DNA from: an uncultured Rhodospirillaceae bacterium
GTDB taxonomy: Bacteria; Pseudomonadota; Alphaproteobacteria; Rhodospirillales; Magnetospirillaceae
Direction: 5' to 3'
NCBI GenBank assembly: GCA_903941105.1
Contig: CAJANL010000034.1
Span: forward strand, 1-51,081
DNA: 51,081 nucleotides
In this document: in pieces, positions 28,647 through 35,802 of the stretch
How the letters are laid out: every line of letters begins with the position of its first letter
Numbering within the stretch: position 1 is the stretch's first letter
Position numbers and translations under genes: made by a program
Notes under the pieces: generated by a model
Told to the model about the DNA's origin: nothing
The model's database searches: none
The model's input: only the letters and a program-made list of their open reading frames with translations

Positions 28647-29735
28647 GTGACCCGTGTCCTTTTCATCGGCGACGTCAACGTCTATTCGAAGGGCTTGGTG
28701 CGCCTGGAGTGCATGCGTCGGCTGGGGGCCGAGCTGTCGGTGCTGCGCCACACCCCCCTGGGCGGCGACGATGTCGGCCATCCGCCGCTGAGCCTGGCCT
28801 TCCGGCTGGCCTGGAAGCTGGGCGTCCACCTCGACACCGAGCGCGCCGACGCCGGGCTTGTCGCCGAGGCGGCCCGCTTCCGCCCCGACCTGCTGTGGAT
28901 CGAGAAGGGCAACATGATCCGCCCCGCCACCCTGGCGGCGGTGCGGGCCAGCCTGCCCGGGCTGCGCCTCGCCGCCTATTCCGACGACGACATGGCGCAA
29001 GGCCATAACGCCACCCGCGCCTTCCGCCGGTGCCTGCCGCTCTATGACGTGGTCTTCACCACCAAGGCCCACAACATCGAACCGGACGGCCTGCCGGCCC
29101 AGGGGGCGCGGCGGGTGGTGGTGGTGGACAAGGCCTACGACCCCGCCGCCCATTTCCCCCTGGCGGTGGACAAGGCGGAGCGGGCGGCGCTGGGGGCCGA
29201 GGTCGGCTTCATCGGCACCTTCGAGGAGCCGCGCGCCCGCGCCATGCTGATGCTGGCGGAGGCCGGTATCGCCGTCAGGGTCTGGGGCAACGGCTGGCAG
29301 GGGTGGGAGGGCCGGCATCCGCTGCTGCGGGTGGAGGGCCGCGCCCTGGTCAACACCGCCGCCGACCTGACCTACACCAAGGGCATCCGCGCCACCGGCA
29401 TCAATCTGTGCTTCCTGCGCAAGATCAACCGTGACACCCACACCGACCGCAGCGTCGAGATCCCGGCCTGCGGCGGCTTCATGCTGGCCGAGCGCACCCT
29501 CGACCACCAGCGCCTGTTCCACGAGGGCCGCGAGGCGGATTATTTCGATGGCGACGACGAACTGCTGGCCAAGGTGCGGCTCTACCTGGGGGACGCGGCG
29601 GCCCGCGCCCGCATCGGCGCCGCCGGCCGCCGTGCCTGCGTCGAGCGCGGCTATTCCCAGGACGACCGGGTGCGGCAGATGCTGGAGGCGGCGCTCTTGC
29701 CAACGCCGCCGTCCGGGACCACCATGGCGCCATGA
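28647..29735 (+). CDS. CgeB-like glycosyltransferase
   Basis: A 362-residue glycosyltransferase-like protein. The C-terminal half matches the Glyco_trans_1_2 / CgeB type: TYTKGIRATGINLCFLRK, then RSVEIPACGGFMLAERT and READYFDGDDELLAKV, quoted in parts. The GTG at 28647 behind CAGGACG is preferred because homologous starts read TRVLFIGDV; the in-frame extension to 28569 has no ribosome site and poor composition. It is divergent from the polysaccharide operon and overlaps the next gene by 4 bp (ATGA). Confidence 0.82.
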   Translation: MTRVLFIGDVNVYSKGLVRLECMRRLGAELSVLRHTPLGGDDVGHPPLSLAFRLAWKLGVHLDTERADAGLVAEAARFRPDLLWIEKGNMIRPATLAAVRASLPGLRLAAYSDDDMAQGHNATRAFRRCLPLYDVVFTTKAHNIEPDGLPAQGARRVVVVDKAYDPAAHFPLAVDKAERAALGAEVGFIGTFEEPRARAMLMLAEAGIAVRVWGNGWQGWEGRHPLLRVEGRALVNTAADLTYTKGIRATGINLCFLRKINRDTHTDRSVEIPACGGFMLAERTLDHQRLFHEGREADYFDGDDELLAKVRLYLGDAAARARIGAAGRRACVERGYSQDDRVRQMLEAALLPTPPSGTTMAP

Positions 29736-30259
29736 TCAAGCGTCTGCTCTCCCTCGGCGCCGCGGCGCTGGCCGCATTGGCGACCGCCTGCGAGGACGGC
29801 CCGGCGACGGTGGCCGGCACCTGGCGCAGCCCGGCTGCCTGGAGCTCCCTGGTCTATGCCACCACCCAGGGGCCGCTGCTGCTGGAGGTGCTCGGCGATC
29901 CCTTCCGCCTGCCCGCCGCCGAGTTCCGCCGGACGGTGGCCGATGCCATGTCGAGGCAAACGCCGGGCCGGCCGTTCGCCTTCACCACCCGCGCCGAGGA
30001 TGCGCCACACGCCACCTTCCGCGTCGTGGTGGCGTTCAACCCGGCGCCCGATCTCGACCCGCGCAAGCTGTGCGGCGGCCCGGTGGCCATCATGAGCGGC
30101 GGCGGCGACCGGGTGACGCTGCTGGCTGCCTTCTGCGAGGGTGAGACCATGCTGGCCTCGGTCAGCGGCTGGGTGGCCAAGGCCGCCGATGCCGAAGACC
30201 GCCGCTTCCGCCAATTGCTGGGCCAGACGGTGCGCGACCTGTTCGGGCCGCCGGCATGA
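29732..30259 (+). CDS. Putative lipoprotein of unknown function
   Basis: A 175-residue protein. The N terminus MIKRLLSLGAAALAALATAC is a lipoprotein signal peptide with a lipobox ending at Cys20. The mature part has no domain I recognise; it contains two further cysteines (KLCGG and AFCEG) that may pair. It overlaps the upstream glycosyltransferase by 4 bp (ATGA) and the downstream slyX by 4 bp, so the three genes form a coupled operon. It probably acts in the periplasm, possibly with surface-glycan export. Confidence 0.75.
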   Translation: MIKRLLSLGAAALAALATACEDGPATVAGTWRSPAAWSSLVYATTQGPLLLEVLGDPFRLPAAEFRRTVADAMSRQTPGRPFAFTTRAEDAPHATFRVVVAFNPAPDLDPRKLCGGPVAIMSGGGDRVTLLAAFCEGETMLASVSGWVAKAADAEDRRFRQLLGQTVRDLFGPPA

Positions 30260-30453
30260 CGGATCACCTCGCCGCCATCGAGTCCGCCCTCGCCCATGCC
30301 GAGATGGCGCTGGACGACCTGTCGGCCGAGCTGCTGCGCCAGGGCGGCGAGATCGACGCGCTGAAGGCAGAGAACCGCAACCTGCAGGCCCGCCTGCGCC
30401 GGATCGAGGACCGGCTGGCCGGCGACGAGGGCGAGTCCAGGGCAATCGGGTGA
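30256..30453 (+). CDS. slyX: SlyX family protein with MITE-altered C terminus
   Basis: A 65-residue coiled-coil protein, SlyX-like (IESALAHAEMALDDLSAELL then RQGGEIDALKAENRNLQARL, then RRIEDRL). The biochemical role of SlyX is unknown. The last three residues (Arg-Ala-Ile-Gly region) and the stop codon are supplied by a 184-bp inserted element starting at 30438. Removing the element and one copy of the 10-bp target repeat restores a C terminus ending ESFVP and a TGA at 30641-30643. The ATG overlaps the lipoprotein stop (ATGA). Confidence 0.8.
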   Translation: MTDHLAAIESALAHAEMALDDLSAELLRQGGEIDALKAENRNLQARLRRIEDRLAGDEGESRAIG

Positions 30454-30621
30454 AGGAGAATAGTCCCGCAGCTAAGGCCGTCATTCCCGCGAAGGCGGGA
30501 ATCCATGGGGCCAGCCGCATGACTTCGAGCCATTCGCACTCTTTTCCCCCGCCATGGATTCCCGCCTCCGCGGGAATGACGAAAAAAGGAATGGACTACA
30601 ATCCTTCACCCGATTGCCCTG
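30438..30621. mobile_element. 184-bp MITE with 29-bp inverted ends and 10-bp target duplication
   Basis: The ends 30438-30466 and 30593-30621 are inverted copies. The outer 20 bp (CAGGGCAATCGGGTGAAGGA) match exactly and the next nine have three mismatches. The flanks repeat AGGGCGAGTC directly at 30428-30437 and 30622-30631. An inner pair of 29-bp inverted arms (30480-30508 and 30552-30580) carries the ATTCCC-N8-GGGAAT palindrome also found in the other element family. No coding capacity. The long target duplication and CA-start ends suggest mobilisation by an IS4-type transposase (inferred). Confidence 0.88.
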
Positions 30622-30704
30622 AGGGCGAGTCATTCGTACCGTGACATTCCCGCGAATCGGTGGTAATTTACCGGTCTGATATATCCAGCCAGAAGGGCAG
30701 GACC

Positions 30705-30899
30705 ATGGATCTGACATCCACCGCCGGAACGGCGATGGCCATGCAGCGGGCGCAACTTGGCGACCAGGCCAGTCTCGCGGCCATCAAGGAACAGCTGCAG
30801 GCCCAACAAGCGATTGCCCAAATGGTGACCGAAGGCCAGCAGCGCATCCAGGCGCCGCCAGGTCCCGGCAAGGGGCATCTGGTCGACATCTCGGTCTAG
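30705..30899 (+). CDS. YjfB-like putative motility protein
   Basis: A 64-residue protein resembling the small YjfB_motility family: TAMAMQRAQLGDQASLAAIK, a glutamine-rich helix, and a short C-terminal strand GHLVDISV. The function of the family is unproven. ATG 30705 follows GCAGGA at 30696-30701. The 3' end is antisense to the read-through tail of the truncated caspase gene (30784-30903). Confidence 0.6.
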   Translation: MDLTSTAGTAMAMQRAQLGDQASLAAIKEQLQAQQAIAQMVTEGQQRIQAPPGPGKGHLVDISV

Positions 30900-31686
30900 C
30901 CCCACCGTCATTTCGCACCACCGGCGCCGCCGCACTGCCCGGCCGGAAGTAGAAGTCACCCTGCAGGCTGGCCTGGGTCCACGGCACCTGCCTGCCGCCG
31001 GTGCGCTCGCGCACCGCGTTGCCGGCCCGCTTGAACACCTCCTCGATCTTCAGCCCCGGTTCCCGCAGCGCCTTGAGCAGTTCGCCGGTGTAGACGCCGT
31101 TTGCCCCCTTGTCGCCGTCCTGCGCCACCTTGCCGGGGCCGGTCGCATAGGCCACCAGGGGGCCGGTCGGCGCCTGCACCACCGCCAGGCCCCGCGTCCC
31201 CGAGCGGCCGCCCTTGGTCAGCGGGTTGTCGCGGCAGGCGTCGAGCACCACGATGTTGAGCTTGTTGCGTGCCGGCTCCATCGCCCGCATCACCTTGCCG
31301 ACATCGATGGCGTCAGCGTCCAGATCGTCCTCGCTTTGCAGGTCGGCATCGACCGGGATCAGGAAGTTCTTGTCGCCCGACTGGATGCCGTGGCCGGCGT
31401 AATAGAACAGCCCCACCGAGCCCGAGGCCAGCTTGCCGCCGAACTCGCCGATGGCGTTGTGCATCTCCTTGCGCCCGGCATTGGTCTTGACGATGGTCTC
31501 GAAGCCCAGCGCCTTCAACTCGGCCGCCATGGCGCGGGCGTCGGCGACGCCGTTGTCGAGCCGCTTCAACCCCTTGTAGGCGTCGTTGCCGATGATCAGG
31601 GCGACCCGGCGTTCGGGATCGGCATGGGCGGGGGCGTTCGCAAACGCCAGCCCCACCGCCAGCACCAGCAGATGCACCCAGTTCAT
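30784..31686 (-). CDS. Exported caspase-like (C14) protein, C-terminally truncated paralogue
   Basis: A 300-residue protein with a signal peptide (cut near AHA, about 22) and a caspase-fold domain at about 26-250. The catalytic dyad is intact: His99 in YYAGHGI and Cys151 in LDACRDNPL. It is closely similar to the 710-residue neighbour along this part, through VPWTQASLQGDFYFRPGSAA and VVRNDG (residue about 261, position 30903). There the homology stops abruptly. The last 39 residues are Arg/Pro/Cys-rich and antisense to the YjfB-like gene, so they look like read-through. The SH3 and sulfatase-modifying-like domains of the paralogue are missing. It may still be an active caspase-only protein. 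Confidence 0.8.
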   Translation of the reverse strand: MNWVHLLVLAVGLAFANAPAHADPERRVALIIGNDAYKGLKRLDNGVADARAMAAELKALGFETIVKTNAGRKEMHNAIGEFGGKLASGSVGLFYYAGHGIQSGDKNFLIPVDADLQSEDDLDADAIDVGKVMRAMEPARNKLNIVVLDACRDNPLTKGGRSGTRGLAVVQAPTGPLVAYATGPGKVAQDGDKGANGVYTGELLKALREPGLKIEEVFKRAGNAVRERTGGRQVPWTQASLQGDFYFRPGSAAAPVVRNDGGARPRCRPDAPCRDLAAPGCAAGLRSPFGQSLVGPAAVP

Positions 31687-31771
31687 GATGGCCGCCCCCC
31701 GTCAATCGCAGGTGAAACAGTAGCCGCTCACCGCCCACTCCGGCAAGCACGGCCCGTGGCGCCCGGTAAGG

Positions 31772-31915
31772 TTCGGCCCGGCGGCTGTAGGTGGCCTCGA
31801 TCAGACGCTCCAGCACGTCCAGCGCCGTCGTCTGGATGCGGTCGCCCAACAGGAAGCGGTCGTGAGCCTCCAATGACGGTCCCGTCCGTCGTGCCCCATC
31901 ATTGTCTGCCTTCAT
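31772..31915 (-). pseudogene. avd: Truncated avd-like (DGR accessory variability determinant) frame
   Basis: From ATG 31915 the translation reads SLEAHDRFLLGDRIQTTALD then VLERLIEATYSRRAE, closely resembling the first helices of bAvd / four-helix-bundle proteins of diversity-generating retroelements. After about residue 48 similarity is lost in all frames: the same frame runs into the caspase gene and the +1 frame stops at 31702-31704. A complete Avd is about 110-130 residues. It lies about 105 bp after the variable-region protein, the normal place for avd. I judge it a remnant; the identification rests on about 35 residues. Confidence 0.6.
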
Positions 31916-32012
31916 GAGCCCACTCGATTCACCGCCTCCGGCGGCCTGAAGAGGGGAGACCCCTCTCCTGGACCTCACCCCAAGAGGCAAAGAGGACAAG
32001 ATTTAGGAATAA

Positions 32013-32032
32013 ACGCTCCCTCAGGGGAGCGT
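32013..32032. promoter_or_regulatory. DGR-type hairpin/cruciform after the variable region
   Basis: A perfect 8-bp stem, ACGCTCCC (32013-32020) with GGGAGCGT (32025-32032), around a 4-nt loop. On the coding strand the loop CTGA contains the stop codon of the upstream gene. DGR target-recognition hairpins have 7-10 bp GC-rich stems and 4-nt loops just downstream of the variable region. A transcription terminator is the alternative; only TTTATTCC follows on the coding strand. Confidence 0.65.
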
Positions 32033-34153
32033 CCTGGCAAGGCGAAAGCCGTTGAAGGTTTCCTGGACGCTTGTGGCGGTCCCGAAGCGGTAGGCGGAGC
32101 GGAGCCCCATCGGATCGCTGCCCCAGGAGCCGCCCCGGAGAACGCGTCTGTAGCAAACCTGCTTTGACACGGCGCTGCCATTCGAGGGGGCTTCATCATA
32201 ATTGCTGTCGGTAGCGCAGTCGTCCACCCATTCCCGCACATTGCCATGCATGTCGTGAAATCCGAAGGCGTTGGCCGACCGGCCTCCGACCGGGGCGGTG
32301 CGGCTGCCGGAATTGGCGGAATAGATAGCCATCGACGACAGGCACCCCTCATGATCACCGCAGGACCAGTTGGTCGTCGTACCCGCCCGCGCCGCATACT
32401 CCCATTCCGCCTCGGTCGGTAGGCGATAGGGGCCGGAACCGCCGGTCGAGACTTGGACCATGGAGCGCACCTTGGCATTCAGCCAGGAGACGAAGGCCTG
32501 GGCATCCTGCCAGCTCACACAGACCACCGGATCGCGCTCGCTCTGCGAAAAGCCCGGGCTTTGCCAATTCGCCTCCCTCCTCCTGGCATGACCCGACACA
32601 TAACACCCATCGCCAGATGGATGCCCCGTCTCACGCACGAAGACAGCGTACTCGCCCCGCATCACCTCATACCTCCCCACCGCGAAGGGGCGTGCAATCG
32701 ACACCGGATGAACCGGCTTCTCCTGATATAAGCCGTCGTTGGAGCCCATGGTGAAACTGCCCGCCGGCACCACCACCATCTCGGGGCAATCGGGGCAGTC
32801 GCGGAACACCGAGCCCGGAGAGCGTGATTCACCGCCGCCCTGGGTCGAGGGCGGAGGTGCCAACACCGCCACCTGTTGGTGCCGCTTGGCTTCCTCGCCC
32901 TCGGCCTGTTGCCGCCGCTTGGCCTCCTCCGACGCCGCCTGCGTCTCCTTCTCCTTACGGGCCTTATAGGCCGTTGGGTCCTCCAGGGTGTCGGGTACCA
33001 CGTAGCCGCTCTGGCCCTTGCGGCTCACCGCGTACCAGTTGGCGCCCCTGACCTTGCCCGTCACCTGGACGGCATCACCTTCCGTTAACGACGAGACCAC
33101 CTTCGCCTTGGCCTCCGGGGCGTCGCGCACACTGGCCTTGCGGCCTGCCACCATCTCGCGGTCCAGGGCGTCAAGCACCGGATCGGGGCGCGGCGGCACC
33201 AGGGCGGCGGTCTGGGTGCCCTTCAGCTTGTCCATCCGCGAGCGGGCCAGATCGGCAAAATCACCATTCGGATAACGCTTCAGATAGGCATCGAAGTCCG
33301 AGGCGTCTCGGCTGTCCTTGATCGACTGCCAGAACAATCCCTCGTTTGTGCCTCCCCCACTGCCGTCATTCCGCACCACCGGCGCCGCCGCACTCCCCGG
33401 CCGAAAGTAGAAGTCGCCCTTGATCGAGGCTGTCATGTAGGGCACCTGCCGGCCACCGGTGCGTTCCTGCACCCCGGCACTGACCTTTTTGAACACGTCC
33501 TCGATCTTGAGGCCCGGTTCGCGCAGTGCCTTGACCAACTCGCCGGTGAAGATGCCGTTGCCGCCCTTGGCGCCATCCTCTGCCTTCTCGCCGGGGCCTG
33601 CGGCATAGGCGACGAACAACCCCGCCCCGCCCGAGGGGATCACCGCCAGGCCGCGACTGCCCGAGCGGCTTTTCAGCGGGTTGTCGCGGCAGGCGTCGAG
33701 GATGACGATGTTGAGCTTGTTGCCCGAGTCCTTCATGGCGCGCAGCACCTTGCCGGCATCGACGGCATTGTCCTCCAGGTCGCGCTCGGTGGTCAGCTCC
33801 GCCTCGACCGGAACCAGGAAATTCTGGCCCTTGGACTCGATGCCGTGCCCGGCGTAGTAGAAGAGCCCCACGGCGCCAGAGGCCAGACGGTCGGCGAACT
33901 CGTTGATGGCGCCGTTGATTTCCTTGCGGCTGGCATTGGTCCGCAGCGTCGTCTCGAAGCCGGCGGCTTTCAGTTCCCGATCCATCGCCCGGGCATCGTT
34001 GACGGCGTTGTCCAGCGTCTTCATCGACCGGTAGCTGTCGTTGCCGATGATCAGCGCCACCCGGCGCTCGGTGTCGGCATGGGCGGGGCCGACGACCGAC
34101 ACCGCCAACGTCATCAACGCCGCCGCCAGAACCCGACGCATCGAATTTTGCAT
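32021..34153 (-). CDS. Exported caspase / SH3 / FGE-sulfatase-fold fusion, predicted DGR variable protein
   Basis: A 710-residue protein. A Sec signal peptide (1-26) precedes a caspase C14 domain (about 29-255) with His103 (YYAGHG) and Cys155 (LDACRDNPL). A short repeat-like helix region follows (WQSIKDSRDASDFDAYLKRY). A bacterial SH3 domain (about 340-395), a charged coiled stretch (about 400-430) and a formylglycine-generating-enzyme/C-type-lectin fold (about 455-710) complete it: MVVVPAGSFTMGS, YRLPTEAEWEYAARAG, DMHGNVREW. The end, RVLRGGSW...GLRSAYRFG...NGFRLARTLP (670-710), has the layout of DGR variable regions, where the altered positions replace Asn codons of a template. ATG 34153 follows GGGAGGG. 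Proteolysis of a partner bound by a variable lectin-like domain is inferred. Confidence 0.85.
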   Translation of the reverse strand: MQNSMRRVLAAALMTLAVSVVGPAHADTERRVALIIGNDSYRSMKTLDNAVNDARAMDRELKAAGFETTLRTNASRKEINGAINEFADRLASGAVGLFYYAGHGIESKGQNFLVPVEAELTTERDLEDNAVDAGKVLRAMKDSGNKLNIVILDACRDNPLKSRSGSRGLAVIPSGGAGLFVAYAAGPGEKAEDGAKGGNGIFTGELVKALREPGLKIEDVFKKVSAGVQERTGGRQVPYMTASIKGDFYFRPGSAAAPVVRNDGSGGGTNEGLFWQSIKDSRDASDFDAYLKRYPNGDFADLARSRMDKLKGTQTAALVPPRPDPVLDALDREMVAGRKASVRDAPEAKAKVVSSLTEGDAVQVTGKVRGANWYAVSRKGQSGYVVPDTLEDPTAYKARKEKETQAASEEAKRRQQAEGEEAKRHQQVAVLAPPPSTQGGGESRSPGSVFRDCPDCPEMVVVPAGSFTMGSNDGLYQEKPVHPVSIARPFAVGRYEVMRGEYAVFVRETGHPSGDGCYVSGHARRREANWQSPGFSQSERDPVVCVSWQDAQAFVSWLNAKVRSMVQVSTGGSGPYRLPTEAEWEYAARAGTTTNWSCGDHEGCLSSMAIYSANSGSRTAPVGGRSANAFGFHDMHGNVREWVDDCATDSNYDEAPSNGSAVSKQVCYRRVLRGGSWGSDPMGLRSAYRFGTATSVQETFNGFRLARTLP

Positions 34154-34642
34154 GCTTGCCCTCCCAGGGGGGCGTCCCCCGCTCCGCAGGTCGCAAGCTT
34201 ATCCAGGCGCCGGAATTTCCGCAACGAAAGTGGTAAAATTGTGGGTTGAAATGCGCTGGCGTTCGATTGCGCGATAGTCAGATGTCGCTTCCAAGACCCA
34301 CGGCGACCGCAACCGTCGCCTTATGGACCTCCAACCTTATGTAGATGATATGGTTCATCAGGCCCGTCCCCCATGTCTCAGGCTCGGCGCCGGACCATCC
34401 GGCGCAACCCTCGACTGGGACATGCCGTGGGGCGGGCCGCCAGCCTCTTCAGAGGCCGAACATAGGGTCTAACAGGGTACGGAAAAACTCAACTTTCCTT
34501 TGGTCATTCCCGCGAAGGCGGGAACCCATGCGTCCGGCAGCACAGCATATGGGGGCAAATGCCTGTCCTTGCCCCAACATGGACCCCGCCTTCGCGGGGG
34601 TGACGAGATGAAGGGCGGCGGGAAGAGGTTTTCCGCACCCTG
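34154..34642. other. Intergenic region upstream of the caspase fusion gene
   Basis: About 490 bp without a gene. It holds the promoter region of the caspase fusion (AT-richer at about 34215-34260, no clear hexamers) and MITE copy B (34470-34645), which abuts the next gene. Confidence 0.6.
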
Positions 34643-34645
34643 CTA
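34470..34645. repeat. MITE-like element, copy B (complete, reverse orientation)
   Basis: Ends TAACAGGGTACGGAAAA and TTTTCCGCACCCTGCTA are inverted repeats, and both are flanked by TA (34470-34471 and 34644-34645). The interior is the reverse complement of copy A. TA duplication is typical of IS630/Tc1-type transposition. The stop codon of the adjacent gene lies at its right edge. Confidence 0.88.
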
Positions 34646-35656
34646 AAGATCGTCCGCCATTCCTTTGAAGCGGGCGAACAGGCCGCGCACGAAGGTGGAG
34701 CAGGCGGGCAGGGGGGCGTGGGCGTTAATGCCGGCCCGCTGGGCGTGCTCGACGATGCGGGCCACCAGATGGGGCCGGCCGGGGATGCCGTAGATGCGGC
34801 CGAACACCTCGGCGCCGATGCATTCGTGGCTGACCAGCAGGATGACCGCCAGCTGCGCCTTCGACAGTCCCAGTCCCACCACCAGGGTGGCGGCGACTTC
34901 ACCGCCGACGCCGCGCAATACGTCGGTGATACGCAGCACCTGTTCCGGTTGCGCCAGCGTGGCACGGACGTCGGGTTCCAGCAGGGTGGCGGTGAAGGCC
35001 GCCGGCACGAGGCGTTTGCGGTCGGCACTGAGGATGGTTCGAAGGTCGGCGGGCGGCCGTATCGGCTCCGGCGCCGATTCGGGGGCAGCAGGGGGATCCG
35101 CCGCCGCCTGGGCGGAGGCGGCGGCGGCCCGAACGGCGCTGGAATCCGCGGTTAAGCGGATCAGCGCCTCCGGCTCACGATAATCGAGCAGGTGCGCGCC
35201 AAGGCTGCGCACCAGGGAGGGGGACATTTCGGCGTAGGCGGGCACCAGCGGCACCTGCCAGTCATACAACAGGTAATTCTGAATGGCGTCGTACAGCTCG
35301 TCGGCGGCGGTGGCCTTGCGGCGGAAATGGCGCTTGGCGGCGGTGCGGATCACCATGGCCACCACCTCCGCCAGGGTGCGGCCGCAGGCCAACATGGCAT
35401 TATCGTCGGCGATCGGGCGGTGGCGCTCGTCGACGGTGACGAAGCGGAAGCCGTGACGCTCTTCACGGAACACCTTGAAGCACCGCTCCAGCAGGCCAAG
35501 GTCGTTCAGCGCCGATTCATAGGCTTCGCGGCGTGTCAGCGACCGCATCTCCGGCAGGAACTGGCAGAGGATATCCACCACCGGACCCTGCAGGGTGTCG
35601 TTGACCCGTCGGACGGCCGTCGGGCCGTCTACAGAGGCGAGGGCCCCCACGACCAT
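34643..35656 (-). CDS. Conserved-looking protein of unknown function
   Basis: A 337-residue protein with no domain I recognise. The N-terminal part (about 1-170) is mixed and charged, with ERCFKVFREERHGFRFVTVD and a helical LYDAIQNYLLYDWQVPLVPA. An Ala/Pro-rich linker (about 180-210) leads to a C-terminal helical domain with VAATLVVGLGLSKAQLAVIL. The ATG at 35656 has GGAAGGA upstream; a TTG eight codons earlier is possible. It follows map by 146 bp on the same strand. No signal peptide or clear membrane segment. Its TAG stop overlaps the TA flank of MITE copy B. Confidence 0.6.
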   Translation of the reverse strand: MVVGALASVDGPTAVRRVNDTLQGPVVDILCQFLPEMRSLTRREAYESALNDLGLLERCFKVFREERHGFRFVTVDERHRPIADDNAMLACGRTLAEVVAMVIRTAAKRHFRRKATAADELYDAIQNYLLYDWQVPLVPAYAEMSPSLVRSLGAHLLDYREPEALIRLTADSSAVRAAAASAQAAADPPAAPESAPEPIRPPADLRTILSADRKRLVPAAFTATLLEPDVRATLAQPEQVLRITDVLRGVGGEVAATLVVGLGLSKAQLAVILLVSHECIGAEVFGRIYGIPGRPHLVARIVEHAQRAGINAHAPLPACSTFVRGLFARFKGMADDL

Positions 35657-35802
35657 CGACCGAATCCTTCCATGTGCCAAACCGAGGCGGGCGCCCGGCG
35701 TCCGATCGCCCTGTTAACCACAACCATACGTCGGGCGGGCGGCGGCCGACTGTGAGCGACTTCACATAACGAAGGGAATTGTTGCGACGGCCCCGTTTTC
35801 CA

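Noticed and set aside
31690-32012. Template repeat for the DGR between the variable protein and the second caspase gene.
   Set aside because: No second copy of the variable-region sequence or of its end (AACGGCTTTCGCCTTGCC) was found by eye in this interval or elsewhere in the window.
34640-34650. MITE copy B might have truncated the 34643-35656 gene by supplying its stop codon.
   Set aside because: The TAG uses the TA flank plus G from the element end, but joining the other flank (TA then GACC on that strand) also gives TAG, so the stop existed before insertion.
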